Assembly (NCBI RefSeq): GCF_025821665.1 | Contig: NZ_JACKSJ010000015.1 | Location: forward strand, 1 to 50,590 | Direction: 5' to 3' | DNA from: [Mycobacterium] manitobense | GTDB taxonomy: Bacteria; Actinomycetota; Actinomycetes; Mycobacteriales; Mycobacteriaceae | DNA: 50,590 nt | In this document: one piece after another, positions 40,056 through 48,792 of the stretch | How the letters are laid out: each line of letters begins with the position of its first letter | Position numbering within the stretch: the first letter of the stretch is position 1 | The notes under the pieces: model-generated | What the model saw: only the letters and a program-made list of their open reading frames with translations | What the model was told of the DNA's origin: nothing | Database searches by the model: none | Translations under genes and position numbers: made by a program

Positions 40056-41483
40056 TCAGCTCCTGACGGCCTGCGGCGGCTTCCAGGTGCCGTTCAGCGC
40101 GTCGGGCTTCGGCCAGTACAGCCGCAGCACCATCTGGAACGGACCGGCGGGCGCGGGCAGCCAGTTCGACTCCTTGTCGATGCCCGGCGACGCGTTCTGC
40201 ACCAGGAACGTGTAGCCGCCGTCGGGATCGGCGACCAGGCTGGGCAGCATCGGCGAGTTGATCAGCCACCGGTTCAGCGGGTTGGTGACGAGCAGGCTCT
40301 GCGGCATCTCGTACATGGTCAGCGACCAGAACGCGTTGACCGGCGGCAGCTGGCCGGGCGCGAACCGCACGGTGTAGTTGTTCGCGCCGGTCAGCGGCGC
40401 CCCGGTGGAGTCGTTGGTCAGCGTCGGATACAGCGCCTCGGCGGCGGTGTTGCCGTAGATGCCGAACACCGCGCCGGCCATCCGGTAGAGGTAGTTGCCC
40501 TTCAGTTCGGCGGCGGTGCCGAAGAACTGCGCCGGCCCCACCTGGCCGGTGTCGATCTTGTCCTTCTTCAGGGTGTCGAGCTCCGCCCAGGCGTCGGCCA
40601 TGCCGCCCTCGACGGCCGAGCGCATCTCCGGACTCAGCTCGTCGGCCGCGAAGTCGCCGTCGGGCCCGATGCCGATGGTCGCGAACCGGTCGCGGAGGTC
40701 CTTCTCCTCGGGCAGCACGGGTGCGAACCGCAGCGCAAAGTTGAGGATCTCGAAGAACTGCGGCGAGGTGCGCTGCTGGTCGGGCGTCAGCGGCGGCACG
40801 AAGTCGATCGCGGGTGCAGGCGCAGCAGGCGGTTGCCGGAGGAACACCGACAGCGGCGTCACCTGGTAGCCGGCCTGGATCCGCTTGACGTTCTCCAGGT
40901 CCGACGGGTTCAACAGCTGGGTGCGGTAGATGACGTTGTTCAGCTCGGTGTCGGACCGGATCACCTCGTCGACGCCCTCGGGCTTGTCGCCCTGCCAGCC
41001 GGGGCCGGCGAGCAGGTACTTTCCCCCGCCGTTGCCGGTGGTGCGGCTGCCGACGTAGGCGATGTTGTTGGTGTAGCCGTTGACGAACTGCAGCGAGTAG
41101 TAGCGGTCCTGTTCGACCGGCGGGACCGTCAGCACCAGTGGCTCGGCGCGCAGGTCGGCGCCCACCACCGAATAGGGCGTGTCGGAGTTGGGTGTCTGGA
41201 CGGTCTTGTCCTCGGGCGTGAACAGCCGTGCGGTGTTGTGGATCGCGTTCCAACCGCCCTTGTACTCGGGGTTGTCGCGGTTGACGAAGTAGGAGTACTG
41301 CACCCGGTAGTTGTCCACGACCGGGAAGCCCCAGATGTAGGCCTCCTTGGCGATCGCGCGCGCCTGCTGCGGGGTGACTTCCGCAGGGGGTGGCGGGGTC
41401 GAGGGGTCGGCCTCCCGGCCGTCCTTGACGCAGCCGGCGAGCAGGATGGTTCCGATCAGGATCGCGGCGACGCGGCGGATCAC
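40056..41483 (-). CDS. DUF1254/DUF1214 lipoprotein
   Basis: 475 aa exported protein. Signal peptide IRRVAAILIGTILLAGC with lipobox LAGC, so membrane-anchored on the outside. Then DUF1254 (ARAIAKEAYIWGFPVVDNYRV, FTPEDKTVQTPNSDTPYS) and C-terminal DUF1214 (NAFWSLTMYEMPQSLLV, GPFQMVLRLYWPKP). Function unknown; the family is widespread in environmental mycobacteria. The GTG at 41483 overlaps the SDR stop (GTGA), so it is coupled to the upstream SDR gene. The next candidate upstream would lack the signal peptide at the N-terminus. Confidence 0.85.
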   Translation of the reverse strand: MIRRVAAILIGTILLAGCVKDGREADPSTPPPPAEVTPQQARAIAKEAYIWGFPVVDNYRVQYSYFVNRDNPEYKGGWNAIHNTARLFTPEDKTVQTPNSDTPYSVVGADLRAEPLVLTVPPVEQDRYYSLQFVNGYTNNIAYVGSRTTGNGGGKYLLAGPGWQGDKPEGVDEVIRSDTELNNVIYRTQLLNPSDLENVKRIQAGYQVTPLSVFLRQPPAAPAPAIDFVPPLTPDQQRTSPQFFEILNFALRFAPVLPEEKDLRDRFATIGIGPDGDFAADELSPEMRSAVEGGMADAWAELDTLKKDKIDTGQVGPAQFFGTAAELKGNYLYRMAGAVFGIYGNTAAEALYPTLTNDSTGAPLTGANNYTVRFAPGQLPPVNAFWSLTMYEMPQSLLVTNPLNRWLINSPMLPSLVADPDGGYTFLVQNASPGIDKESNWLPAPAGPFQMVLRLYWPKPDALNGTWKPPQAVRS

Positions 41484-42355
41484 TTCTTCAGGCCGTGGGT
41501 GCGGGCGCCCAGCGAACGCTTCAGTGCGGTGACCTCGGCATCCATCTGCGGCAGGATCTTCGGCGCCGCCTTGAGCAGCGATGCCTGCCCGATCCTGGTG
41601 GTGAGCACCGGTTTGAACCACCGGGCGAGGCCCACCCAGCGCGGACAGTAGATGCGGTCTTTGCGGCGTTCGATGCCCTTGACGAACACCTCGCCGCACT
41701 CCTGCACCGAGGTGGTCCTGCTCAACGGCCCCGGCAGCGATTCGAGCATCGCGACGAAGCTCGGCAGATCGCTCTTGGTGTCCTGCACCAGCGGCGTGTC
41801 GATCCAGGACATGTGTGCGCAGCCCACGCCGACGCCGTGGTGCGCCGCCTCCAGCCGCAGGGCGTTCGCGAACTGCTCGACGCCCGCCTTCGACGCGTCG
41901 TAGGGCGCCATGCCGGGCGCGGCCGCGAATGCCGCCAGCGACGAGACGACAAGGACGTATCCCTTGCGGTCGATCAACGACGGCAGGGTGGCCCGGACGG
42001 TGTTGAACACGCCGACGATGTTGACGTCGAGCACCCGCCGGAACGCGTCGGGATCGACCACCAGCACCGAGCCGTAGCTGGCGATGCCGGCGTTGGCGAT
42101 GACGATGTCGATGCCGCCGAAGCGGGCCACCGCCTGCTCCGCCACTTCCTGCATGCTCTTGAGGTCGCTCACGTCGGCCACGACGGTCAGCACGCGGTCC
42201 TCGCCGAGGTCGCCGGCCAGTGCGGCCAGCGGTCCCTCGTCGAGGTCGGTCAGCACCAGCGAGGCGCCTTTCGCATGCAGCCTGCGGGCAAGTTCCTCGC
42301 CCACACCCCTCGCGCCGCCGGTGATCACCACGACCTTGCCACGTACCGAAGTCAT
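41480..42355 (-). CDS. short-chain dehydrogenase/reductase
   Basis: 291 aa SDR. Cofactor loop TGGARGVGEELA, acidic residue after the second strand (LTDLDEG) suggesting NAD(H) preference, NAG motif in IANAGIASYGS, catalytic Ser in VSSLAAFAA and the YxxxK pair in YDASKAG. The long C-terminal tail (about 60 residues after the core, with WVGLARWFKPVL) is seen in mycobacterial members such as Rv2129c. Substrate unknown. Upstream partner of the DUF1254 lipoprotein gene. Confidence 0.9.
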   Translation of the reverse strand: MTSVRGKVVVITGGARGVGEELARRLHAKGASLVLTDLDEGPLAALAGDLGEDRVLTVVADVSDLKSMQEVAEQAVARFGGIDIVIANAGIASYGSVLVVDPDAFRRVLDVNIVGVFNTVRATLPSLIDRKGYVLVVSSLAAFAAAPGMAPYDASKAGVEQFANALRLEAAHHGVGVGCAHMSWIDTPLVQDTKSDLPSFVAMLESLPGPLSRTTSVQECGEVFVKGIERRKDRIYCPRWVGLARWFKPVLTTRIGQASLLKAAPKILPQMDAEVTALKRSLGARTHGLKK

Positions 42356-42411
42356 GGCGGAAACGTACCGCGCGACCCTAGGGCTCGGCCGAATACCACC
42401 GCCTTGCGTGT

Positions 42412-44019
42412 CTACGGAGACGGTTCGGCGGACTCCGCGTCGGTCGTCTGATCGGCGGCGCGCGCCGCACGCTCGGCGATGCGGGCCGCACGCTCTTCCT
42501 GGCGGGCCGCACGTTCGGCAGCGCGAGCCTCGCGCTCGGCGGCCCGCGCCTCGCGTCGCTCCTCGCGGGCCTCCCGCCGTTCCTCGCGAGCCTCCCGCCG
42601 TTCCTCGCGGGCCGCGCTGCGTGCATCGAGGGCGGACGTGGTCTCCTGCGTCTCCGTGCTTGCAGTGGTGCCGCGATCGGCGGGGACCTGCCCGTCGATC
42701 TCGTCGGCCTGTGCGACGGCGGTGTCGGCGGCGACGATGCCCGTGTCGGCGACGGCCGCGTCGGCGACGAGTGTCTGGGTCCGCGCCACCGGCGCAGTTG
42801 ACTGGCTCAGAGCGAGCGTCGTCGGCGGCGCCACTCCTTCGTAGATCACCAGGCCGTCATGCCACACCACCTGCGTACCGGTGGACTCGACGTCGCGATA
42901 CACACCCTGCTTGTAGTACGCGCCGCCGCCGCCGGCGACGAGGGTGGGCCGATAGTGCTTCTCGACAACCAATTTGCCGTTCTCGTAGACCTCCGCGTAG
43001 CCGACGTTCGGGTCCTCGGAGAACTTGACGTGGACGACGTAATCCACCCACTGCCCCGGCTTCACGGGTGAGATCTTGCGGCGGTAGGGCACCGCCGCAC
43101 CCGCGCCGCCGAGTTCGAGATAGTTGTCCTGGGTCACCTGGAGGGTCAACGCGGGGGCGCCGCCCTGCTGGGGGAACCACTGGGACACCATGAACCAGCT
43201 GTCCGGCCCGTGCCGCGGGTTCTGGAATCCCTCGTCGAACTTCATCGAGAACGAATACCAGCGCTCGTCGCCCTCCTTGACGAATGCGCCCGCTGAGGGG
43301 GCGTACCAGGCGCCGGGAGTGACCTCTGCGCGTTCGCCGCCACCGAACGGCGGGATGTCGCCGTCGCGGACCTCGAAGCGCGCCGCCGTCTCGTGCCCCA
43401 GCCCGCCGTTGCGCACACACGCGCTGTAGGTGCAGTAGTTCGCCGGCGCGGGCGCGTTGATTCCCTTGGCCTGCAACATGGCCCACTGGGTGAAGTTCCC
43501 GGTGTTGTAGTCGCCCGTGAAGAGCTTCTTCGCCCCGGACGGCACGATGCGCGGCTGGGCCAGAGCCGCCGCCAGCTGTTGCATGTACGCCGACAGCTGC
43601 TGCATGTAGGTGGTGGTGCTCGTGGTGGTGGTGGTGGCAGTGCGGGTGGTGGTGGCAGCGCGGGTGGTGGTGGCACTGCGCGCGGTGGAGGCGGTGCTGG
43701 TGGTGGCAGCAGCACTACGGGCGGCGGTTGGCGTGACGCCGTCGGCGATCACCAGGGCGGGCTGTTGCACGGTCCGCGGGTCGGCGGCGGGGTCCGGCAC
43801 CCGGACCCGCACCGAGGTGACACCCAGCTTCTGCAGCCCGAGCAGCGTGGTGACGATGCTCGGCGGTGAACTGGGCAGCGCTGCGGTCCTGACCGCCTCG
43901 TGCGACGCAGACCGGGGGGCCTCGGAGATGGTCGCGATGGCGCTGGTTGCTATCACGGCGAGCGAAGCGGCGGCCACCACCGACGTCGCCGCGCAGCTTC
44001 GTAGATCTCGACGATTCAT
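42412..44019 (-). CDS. secreted polysaccharide lyase-like protein with R/E/A-rich tail
   Basis: 535 aa. Signal peptide (about 1-34, ATSVVAAASLAVIATSAIA), a Thr/Ser/Ala linker (about 100-137), a beta-jelly-roll domain resembling heparin-lyase-I-type polysaccharide lyases (about 163-395; GERAEVTPG, WYSFSMKFDEGF, DSWFMVSQWFPQQGG, GQWVDYVVHVKF, YAEVYENGKLV), then an Ala/Thr-rich stretch and a tail (466-522) of EERREAR repeats. Two Cys (C196, C201) may form a disulfide. AGGAGCGG precedes the ATG. It is not in the corresponding M. tuberculosis segment, as far as I recall. The actual polymer substrate is unknown. Confidence 0.7.
   Translation of the reverse strand: MNRRDLRSCAATSVVAAASLAVIATSAIATISEAPRSASHEAVRTAALPSSPPSIVTTLLGLQKLGVTSVRVRVPDPAADPRTVQQPALVIADGVTPTAARSAAATTSTASTARSATTTRAATTTRTATTTTTSTTTYMQQLSAYMQQLAAALAQPRIVPSGAKKLFTGDYNTGNFTQWAMLQAKGINAPAPANYCTYSACVRNGGLGHETAARFEVRDGDIPPFGGGERAEVTPGAWYAPSAGAFVKEGDERWYSFSMKFDEGFQNPRHGPDSWFMVSQWFPQQGGAPALTLQVTQDNYLELGGAGAAVPYRRKISPVKPGQWVDYVVHVKFSEDPNVGYAEVYENGKLVVEKHYRPTLVAGGGGAYYKQGVYRDVESTGTQVVWHDGLVIYEGVAPPTTLALSQSTAPVARTQTLVADAAVADTGIVAADTAVAQADEIDGQVPADRGTTASTETQETTSALDARSAAREERREAREERREAREERREARAAEREARAAERAARQEERAARIAERAARAADQTTDAESAEPSP
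42561..42602 (-). repeat. two tandem 21-bp units encoding EERREAR
   Basis: Positions 42561-42581 and 42582-42602 are 21-bp copies differing at one base; a partial third follows to about 42613. Degenerate versions continue to about 42480. They encode the alternating Arg/Glu/Ala tail of the lyase-like protein. Confidence 0.75.
43610..43712 (-). repeat. low-complexity GTGGTGG tract encoding Thr-rich linker
   Basis: Triplet-rich GTGGTGGTGGCA-type sequence on the plus strand, coding Thr/Ser/Ala runs on the minus strand. It joins the N-terminal region to the lyase domain. Such tracts change length easily by slippage. Confidence 0.7.
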
Positions 44020-44270
44020 CGTCCGCTCCTGGTAACTCGGCGGGAAGTTGGCAAACCCAACGCTTCCTTCAAGCTACCGTTCGTGCGGATCTGGCAAATA
44101 CTATCGAGGTCGTCAATGCCCGCATATTTGACACTGCAACAATGCCATTGCGCGCTGGCAAAGTGCTCTCCGGCCGCTTCCTACACCGTCGAGTGCCAAA
44201 AGTGCGCTACGGGGTGCGACGAGCAATGCGTCCGGGCGATGTCCGGACAAGCGCAATGGACGCGGTCGGG
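44020..44270. other. intergenic region between mshC and the lyase gene
   Basis: 251 bp, richer in A/T than its surroundings around 44090-44170. It holds the lyase promoter (no confident -35/-10 pair; TAGTAT- and TAGCTT-like boxes occur on the minus strand) and the hairpin behind mshC. A short open frame starting at 44083 runs antisense into mshC and is not credible. Confidence 0.5.
44230..44248 (-). terminator. hairpin downstream of mshC
   Basis: GTCCGG-N7-CCGGAC, 23 bp past the mshC stop. The stem is 6 bp with no U-run, as in many mycobacterial intrinsic terminators. Confidence 0.4.
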
Positions 44271-45512
44271 CTACGGCAGCCGCACGCCGAGCAGTGCATC
44301 GACGGCGTCGCGCACCAGGCGCGGCGCGCCCTCGTCGTGACCGCCGTACTGCAACGCATCGGTACACCAGCCATCAAGTGCGGCAAGGGCTTTCGGGGTG
44401 TCCAGATCGTCGGCGAGGTACTGCCGGACGCGGGCCAGCACATCGCCTGCGGCGGGACCGGCCTGCAGCGTCGTCGCGGCCTGCCAATGCCGCAGCCGGG
44501 TCTGCGCCTCATCGAGCACGGCGGCGCTCCACGACCGGTCGGCGCGGTAGTGGCCTGCAAGCAGGCCGAGCCGGATCGCCGCAGGATCGACGCCCTCGGC
44601 ACGCAGCCGCGAGACCAGCACCAGGTTGCCGCGGCTCTTGGACATCTTGTGCCCGTCCCAGCCGATCATCCCGGCGTGCACGTAGTGGCGGGCGAACCGC
44701 CGCTCACCGGTGACGGATTCGGCGTGTGCGGCCGAGAACTCGTGGTGCGGGAAGATCAGGTCGCTGCCTCCGCCCTGGATGTCCAGCCCGGTGCCGATGC
44801 GGTCGAGCGCGATCGCCGCGCACTCCACGTGCCAGCCCGGCCGGCCCGGGCCGAACGGCGACGGCCAGCTCGGCTCGCCGGGCCGCTCGGCGAGCCACAG
44901 CAACGCGTCGAGTTGGTCGGCCTTGCCCGGACGGTCCGGGTCGCCGCCGCGCTCACCGAACAGGCGCAGCATGGTGTCGCGGTCGTAGCCGGACTCGTAG
45001 CCGAACTGCACGGTGGCCTCGGCGCGGAAGTAGACGTCCGGGTACTGCGCGTCCTCGACGACGTACGCCGCGCCGGAGGCCAGCATCTTCTCCACCAGCT
45101 CGACGACCTCGGCGATGGCCTCGGTTGCGGCGACGTAGTGGTGCGGCGGCAGCACCCGCAGCGCGGACATGTCCTGGCGGAACAGTTCGGTCTCGCGGTT
45201 GCCGAGCTCGCGCCAGCCGATCCCGTCGCGGGCGGCGCGCTCGAACAGCGGGTCGTCGACGTCGGTGATGTTCTGCACGTAGTGCACCCGGTGCCCGCCG
45301 TCGAGCCACAGCCGGTGCACCAGATCAAACGTCAGATAGGTGGCGGCGTGACCCAGATGGGTGGCGTCGTACGGGGTGATGCCGCACACATACATCGTGG
45401 CGGTCTCGCCGGGCGACACGGGCCGCACCTGGCGGTCGGCGCTGTCGTAGAGGCGCAGCTGCGGTCCACGGCCCGGCAGTTCCGGAACGGTCGTCGCCGG
45501 CCACGATTGCAT
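44271..45512 (-). CDS. mshC: mycothiol ligase MshC
   Basis: 413 aa ATP-dependent ligase joining L-cysteine to glucosaminyl-inositol, the third mycothiol step. It is a class I cysteinyl-tRNA synthetase homologue without the anticodon-binding domain. Zinc and cysteine site: [17 protein letters not shown] and PHHEFSAAH; nucleotide motifs THLGHA (HIGH-like) and KMSKS. Length matches MshC and is shorter than CysS. A TAGAGT box 7 nt before the ATG predicts a leaderless mRNA. Confidence 0.96.
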   Translation of the reverse strand: MQSWPATTVPELPGRGPQLRLYDSADRQVRPVSPGETATMYVCGITPYDATHLGHAATYLTFDLVHRLWLDGGHRVHYVQNITDVDDPLFERAARDGIGWRELGNRETELFRQDMSALRVLPPHHYVAATEAIAEVVELVEKMLASGAAYVVEDAQYPDVYFRAEATVQFGYESGYDRDTMLRLFGERGGDPDRPGKADQLDALLWLAERPGEPSWPSPFGPGRPGWHVECAAIALDRIGTGLDIQGGGSDLIFPHHEFSAAHAESVTGERRFARHYVHAGMIGWDGHKMSKSRGNLVLVSRLRAEGVDPAAIRLGLLAGHYRADRSWSAAVLDEAQTRLRHWQAATTLQAGPAAGDVLARVRQYLADDLDTPKALAALDGWCTDALQYGGHDEGAPRLVRDAVDALLGVRLP

Positions 45513-45519
45513 GGCTTCG

Positions 45520-45525
45520 ACTCTA
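45520..45525 (-). promoter_or_regulatory. -10 box of mshC
   Basis: TAGAGT on the minus strand ends 7 nt before the mshC ATG, with no Shine-Dalgarno between. Confidence 0.45.
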
Positions 45526-45611
45526 AGGTGTTCGATCAGGACGGCCTCCCGCTGGTGCGTGACTCCCCGACACCGACAACGACGGACGCGATTTGATTCC
45601 CGGGCCGCCCG

Positions 45612-46373
45612 TCAGCGGCTGCGGATGATGGCCAGCAGCTGGTCGGCCAGTTCACTGCGGCACATCACGAAATCCGGCAGATACGGGTCGGGGCGGTTGT
45701 AGATCATCGGCGAACCGTCCAGCCGCGACGCGTGCAGGCCCGCGGCAAGGACGACCCCCGCGGGAGCCGCGGAGTCCCACTCCCACTGCCCTCCGGCGTG
45801 GATGTAGGCGTCGACGTCGCCACGCACCACCGCCATCGCCTTGGCGCCTGCCGATCCGATCCGCACCGGCTGGATGTCGAGGTGCTCACGCAGACGCCAC
45901 AGCACCGCCGGTGGGCGGCTGGCGCTGGCGGCGATGCGGATGGGCCCCTCCCGCCGTGGCGGAGGCGGGGTGACGGTGTCGCTGCGGAACACCTCGCCCG
46001 TGGCGGGCAGCGCCACCACGGCGTCGGTGAGGCCGCCGTCGGGGCCGCCTGCGCCACGCTGCCACAGCGCGATGTGCACCGCCCAGTCGTCGTGGCCGGG
46101 CAGCGAGAACTCGTGGGTGCCGTCCACCGGGTCGACGATCCACACCCGGTCGGCCTGCACCCGGGACAGGTCGTCGACCGCCTCCTCGGACAGCACCGCG
46201 TCGTCGGGGCGGTGGCGGCGCAGCCGGTCGAGGATCAGCGCGTTGGCCCGCATGTCGCCGACGTCACCGAGGTAGTACGGATCGTAGAAGCCCACCTCGT
46301 CGCGGACCCCGAGCAGCAGTTCGCCGGCTTCGGCCGCGACCGCCGCGGCCAGCGCCGCATCGGTCAGGCTCAT
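45612..46373 (-). CDS. cysQ: 3'-phosphoadenosine 5'-phosphate phosphatase CysQ
   Basis: 253 aa Mg-dependent, lithium-sensitive-type phosphatase of the FIG superfamily; it removes the 3' phosphate from PAP/PAPS in sulfate assimilation and may also act on inositol or fructose phosphates. Metal-binding motif [12 protein letters not shown], upstream Glu pair LSEEAVDD and C-terminal WEWDSAAP are intact. Lies 99 bp upstream of mshC on the same strand; the shared theme is sulfur and cysteine use. GATACT box 6 nt before the ATG. Confidence 0.93.
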   Translation of the reverse strand: MSLTDAALAAAVAAEAGELLLGVRDEVGFYDPYYLGDVGDMRANALILDRLRRHRPDDAVLSEEAVDDLSRVQADRVWIVDPVDGTHEFSLPGHDDWAVHIALWQRGAGGPDGGLTDAVVALPATGEVFRSDTVTPPPPRREGPIRIAASASRPPAVLWRLREHLDIQPVRIGSAGAKAMAVVRGDVDAYIHAGGQWEWDSAAPAGVVLAAGLHASRLDGSPMIYNRPDPYLPDFVMCRSELADQLLAIIRSR

Positions 46374-46379
46374 CCGGTC

Positions 46380-46385
46380 AGTATC
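46380..46385 (-). promoter_or_regulatory. -10 box of cysQ
   Basis: GATACT on the minus strand ends 6 nt before the ATG: leaderless arrangement, same hexamer as the response regulator promoter. Confidence 0.45.
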
Positions 46386-46442
46386 GCCAACGCGCAGTCC
46401 GCGGACACCACGGGACCTCCGGACGGACTACCGTGAGGAGTG

Positions 46443-46607
46443 ATGAGCACAGCAGATGAGCCCTCCGACTCCCTCGTGAAGGCACCGGCGAAGACCCGGA
46501 CCCCGGCGGCGAAAGCCGTGAAGCCGATCGACACGAGGCGTGAGGGCGCGTTCTGCACGTGCGGCATGCAGTTGTCGCTGACCCGTGTCTGCTCCAACTG
46601 CGACTAG
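46443..46607 (+). CDS. 54-residue Cys-rich protein, possible zinc knuckle (Rv2132 position)
   Basis: Small gene: ATG 46443 with GAGGAG 2-8 nt upstream, 54 codons and TAG. The N-terminal two thirds are Lys/Ala/Pro-rich (KAPAKTRTPAAKAVKP) and probably disordered. The C-terminus FCTCGMQLSLTRVCSNCD has CxC and CxxC pairs 10 residues apart, a plausible single zinc site. It diverges from cysQ and overlaps the convergent SCO1664-like gene by 4 bp. M. tuberculosis has a small hypothetical gene (Rv2132) at this place. Function unknown; the basic tail plus zinc knuckle suggests nucleic acid or ribosome contact, as inference only. Confidence 0.65.
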   Translation: MSTADEPSDSLVKAPAKTRTPAAKAVKPIDTRREGAFCTCGMQLSLTRVCSNCD

Positions 46608-47455
46608 AACGCCGGCCACGGGATCGGCCGGTGCCGATCGGGCGTCGGCATCACCGGATCGTTAAGCAGCGCAACCACTCTCGCACGCAGGGCGGCGATC
46701 TCGGCACGGGTGATGTGATCGCGCAGCTGCTCGGCCAGATCGCCGCGCAACGCCTCGTCGAGCCCGAGCACCGCTTCCAGCGTCGGGTCGTCGACCGGTT
46801 TGCCCGACCAGCCCCACAGCACGGTGCGCAGCTTGTCCTCGATGTGCAGGGTCACGCCGTGGTCGACGCCGTAGACGCGGCCGTCGACCCCGGTGAGGAT
46901 GTGACCGCCCTTGCGGTCGGCGTTGTTCACCAGCACGTCGAACACCGCCATCCGGTAGAGCCGCGGGTCGTCGGCGTGCACGAGGGTCACCTCGTCGCCG
47001 GCGTAGTCGTAGGCCTGCAGGATCGGTAAGTAGCCCGGTGGCACGCGGCCCGCGGGCAGCAGGTCGACCAGGTCGGGTCCGGATGCGGGGGCGTCGTCGG
47101 CGTCCCCGTCGATGTCGTCGCCGGGCTGGTCCACCCACAGCTGGATCATCCCGCCGCCGGCAGGTCCGTCACGGATGATGGTGTGCGGCACGATGTCCCA
47201 AGCCAGTGCGTGAGACACCAGGTAGGCGCCGACCTCGCGGCCCGCCAGCGTGCCGTCGGGGAAGTCCCACAGCGGCGCCTCCCCGGCGATCGGCTTGTAC
47301 ACGCAGTGCACCTGCCGGTCGCCCAGATGTGCCTCGCACAGGAACGTGGCGTTGCTCGCCGAGCGGATCCGTCCGATGACGGTCAGTTCGCCGCACCGCA
47401 GCACCTCCTCGACGCCACTGGCGGCGCCGCCCGCCGGGTCAGGTTTCTGGTTCAT
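46604..47455 (-). CDS. SCO1664-family protein (PI3/4-kinase-like fold)
   Basis: 283 aa, Rv2133c-like. The family is distantly related to phosphoinositide 3/4-kinase-like proteins. Kinase-like marks: Lys in HCVYKPIAGEAPLWDFP, catalytic-loop-like VNNADRKGGHIL and metal-loop-like GVDHGVTLH. The substrate is unknown. It starts within the end of the DUF3090 gene (17-bp overlap), a pairing seen across actinobacteria, which suggests joint function. Confidence 0.85.
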   Translation of the reverse strand: MNQKPDPAGGAASGVEEVLRCGELTVIGRIRSASNATFLCEAHLGDRQVHCVYKPIAGEAPLWDFPDGTLAGREVGAYLVSHALAWDIVPHTIIRDGPAGGGMIQLWVDQPGDDIDGDADDAPASGPDLVDLLPAGRVPPGYLPILQAYDYAGDEVTLVHADDPRLYRMAVFDVLVNNADRKGGHILTGVDGRVYGVDHGVTLHIEDKLRTVLWGWSGKPVDDPTLEAVLGLDEALRGDLAEQLRDHITRAEIAALRARVVALLNDPVMPTPDRHRPIPWPAF

Positions 47456-48026
47456 CGTCGGGTTCGGTGAGCGCGCCGCGCCGGTAGCCGTTGGTGCGGA
47501 CGCAGATGTGGCCCTCGGGGTCGAGAGGTTCGTCGCAGAGCGGGCAGGGCGGCCGCCCGGCCGAGATGACCCGGTTCGAGCGGTTCGCGAACTGGCGTGC
47601 CGACTCGGGCGTCAGGAACACCCGCACGGCGTCGGGGCCCTCCTCGGCGTCGTCGAGCACCACCGAGGCGTCGAACTCGGTCTCGGAGACGGCGAGCAGT
47701 TCCACGACGATCGTCTGCGCCTCGGAATCCCAGCCCAGACCCATCGTGCCGACCCGGAATTCGGCGTCGACGGGCGTCTCGAGTGGACTGAGGTCGTCGA
47801 TCTCCCCGGTCTCTGGCGGGATCGGGGTGCCGAACCTTCGATTGATCTCGAGCAGCAGCGCCGCGATGCGCTCGGCCAGCACGGCGACCTGCTGCTTCTC
47901 CAAGATCACCGAGACCACCCGCTTCTCGTGCACGGCCTGCAGATAGAAGGTGCGGTTGCCGGGTTGTCCGACGGTCCCGGCCACGAAACGGTCGGGCATG
48001 CGGAAGACGTGAATAGCGCGGGCCAT
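47439..48026 (-). CDS. DUF3090 protein with Cys zinc site
   Basis: 195 aa, Rv2134c-like. N-terminal MARAIHVFRMPDRFVAGTVG and YLQAV are family signatures; the C-terminal CPLCDEPLDPEGHIC looks like a zinc ribbon. ATG 48026 has GGGAGG at good spacing; four codons upstream there is another start without it. Overlaps the SCO1664-like gene by 17 bp. Function unknown. Confidence 0.88.
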   Translation of the reverse strand: MARAIHVFRMPDRFVAGTVGQPGNRTFYLQAVHEKRVVSVILEKQQVAVLAERIAALLLEINRRFGTPIPPETGEIDDLSPLETPVDAEFRVGTMGLGWDSEAQTIVVELLAVSETEFDASVVLDDAEEGPDAVRVFLTPESARQFANRSNRVISAGRPPCPLCDEPLDPEGHICVRTNGYRRGALTEPDDEPET

Positions 48027-48081
48027 GGCACCTCCCAAAATACCGGTAGGGCCGTCGCGACAGTAATCACGACGGCGCCGG

Positions 48082-48792
48082 TCAGTCGACGGAACCGCCG
48101 ACCACCGCGTCGTCGGTGGGCACCGGCCGCTCCGATGCGTCGCCGTCGGCCTTGGCCGGGGCGGCCACCAGTCCCGATGTCAGGCTCGGCCCGGTGTGGT
48201 TGACGTGCAGGACGAAGGGTCGCAGCGATGTGTACCGGATCACACTCATCGACGCGGGGTCGGCCGTGATGCGCTGGAAGCCGTCGAGGTGCACGCCGAG
48301 CGCGTCGGCCAGCACCGCCTTGATCACGTCGCCGTGGGTGCACGCCACCCACAGCACGTCACCCTCGTGCTGCTCGGCCAGCGCCCGGTCGTGCTCGCGC
48401 ACCGCCGCCACGGCTCGCGCCTGCACCTGCGCCAGGCCTTCACCGTCGGGGAACACCGCCGCGCTGGGCTGTTGCTGCACCACCGCCCAGAGCGGCTCCT
48501 TGACCAGGTCGCCGATCTTGCGGCCGGTCCAGGCGCCGTAGTCGACCTCCGAGAGCCGCTCGTCGACCACCGGTTCCAGCTGGAGTGCGGCGGCGAGCGG
48601 TTCGACCGTGCGACGGCAGCGCAGCAGCGGTGAGCGCACGATCGCGCGCACCGGCAGTGCGCCGATGCGCTCCACCACGCCGTCGGCCTGGTCGCGGCCC
48701 TTGTCGTCGAGATCCACGCCCTCGCTGCGGCCCGCCAGCGTGTGCGCGGTGTTCGACGTGGAGCGGCCGTGCCGCAACAGGATCACGGTCAT
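48082..48792 (-). CDS. histidine phosphatase family protein (Rv2135c-like)
   Basis: 236 aa branch-1 histidine phosphatase: RHG motif in [10 protein letters not shown] with the phospho-acceptor His, second Arg in [12 protein letters not shown], Glu in [11 protein letters not shown] and the second His in CTHGDVI. MSMEG4-type variable phosphoglycerate-mutase-like numbering; substrate unknown. The ATG overlaps the uppP stop by 4 bp. The last 50 residues are Ala/Asp-rich and outside the domain. Confidence 0.9.
   Translation of the reverse strand: MTVILLRHGRSTSNTAHTLAGRSEGVDLDDKGRDQADGVVERIGALPVRAIVRSPLLRCRRTVEPLAAALQLEPVVDERLSEVDYGAWTGRKIGDLVKEPLWAVVQQQPSAAVFPDGEGLAQVQARAVAAVREHDRALAEQHEGDVLWVACTHGDVIKAVLADALGVHLDGFQRITADPASMSVIRYTSLRPFVLHVNHTGPSLTSGLVAAPAKADGDASERPVPTDDAVVGGSVD

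Noticed and set aside
44083..44340. Cys-rich 85-codon open frame behind mshC
   Set aside because: Antisense to the end of mshC for about 70 bp, no Shine-Dalgarno, no family-like sequence.
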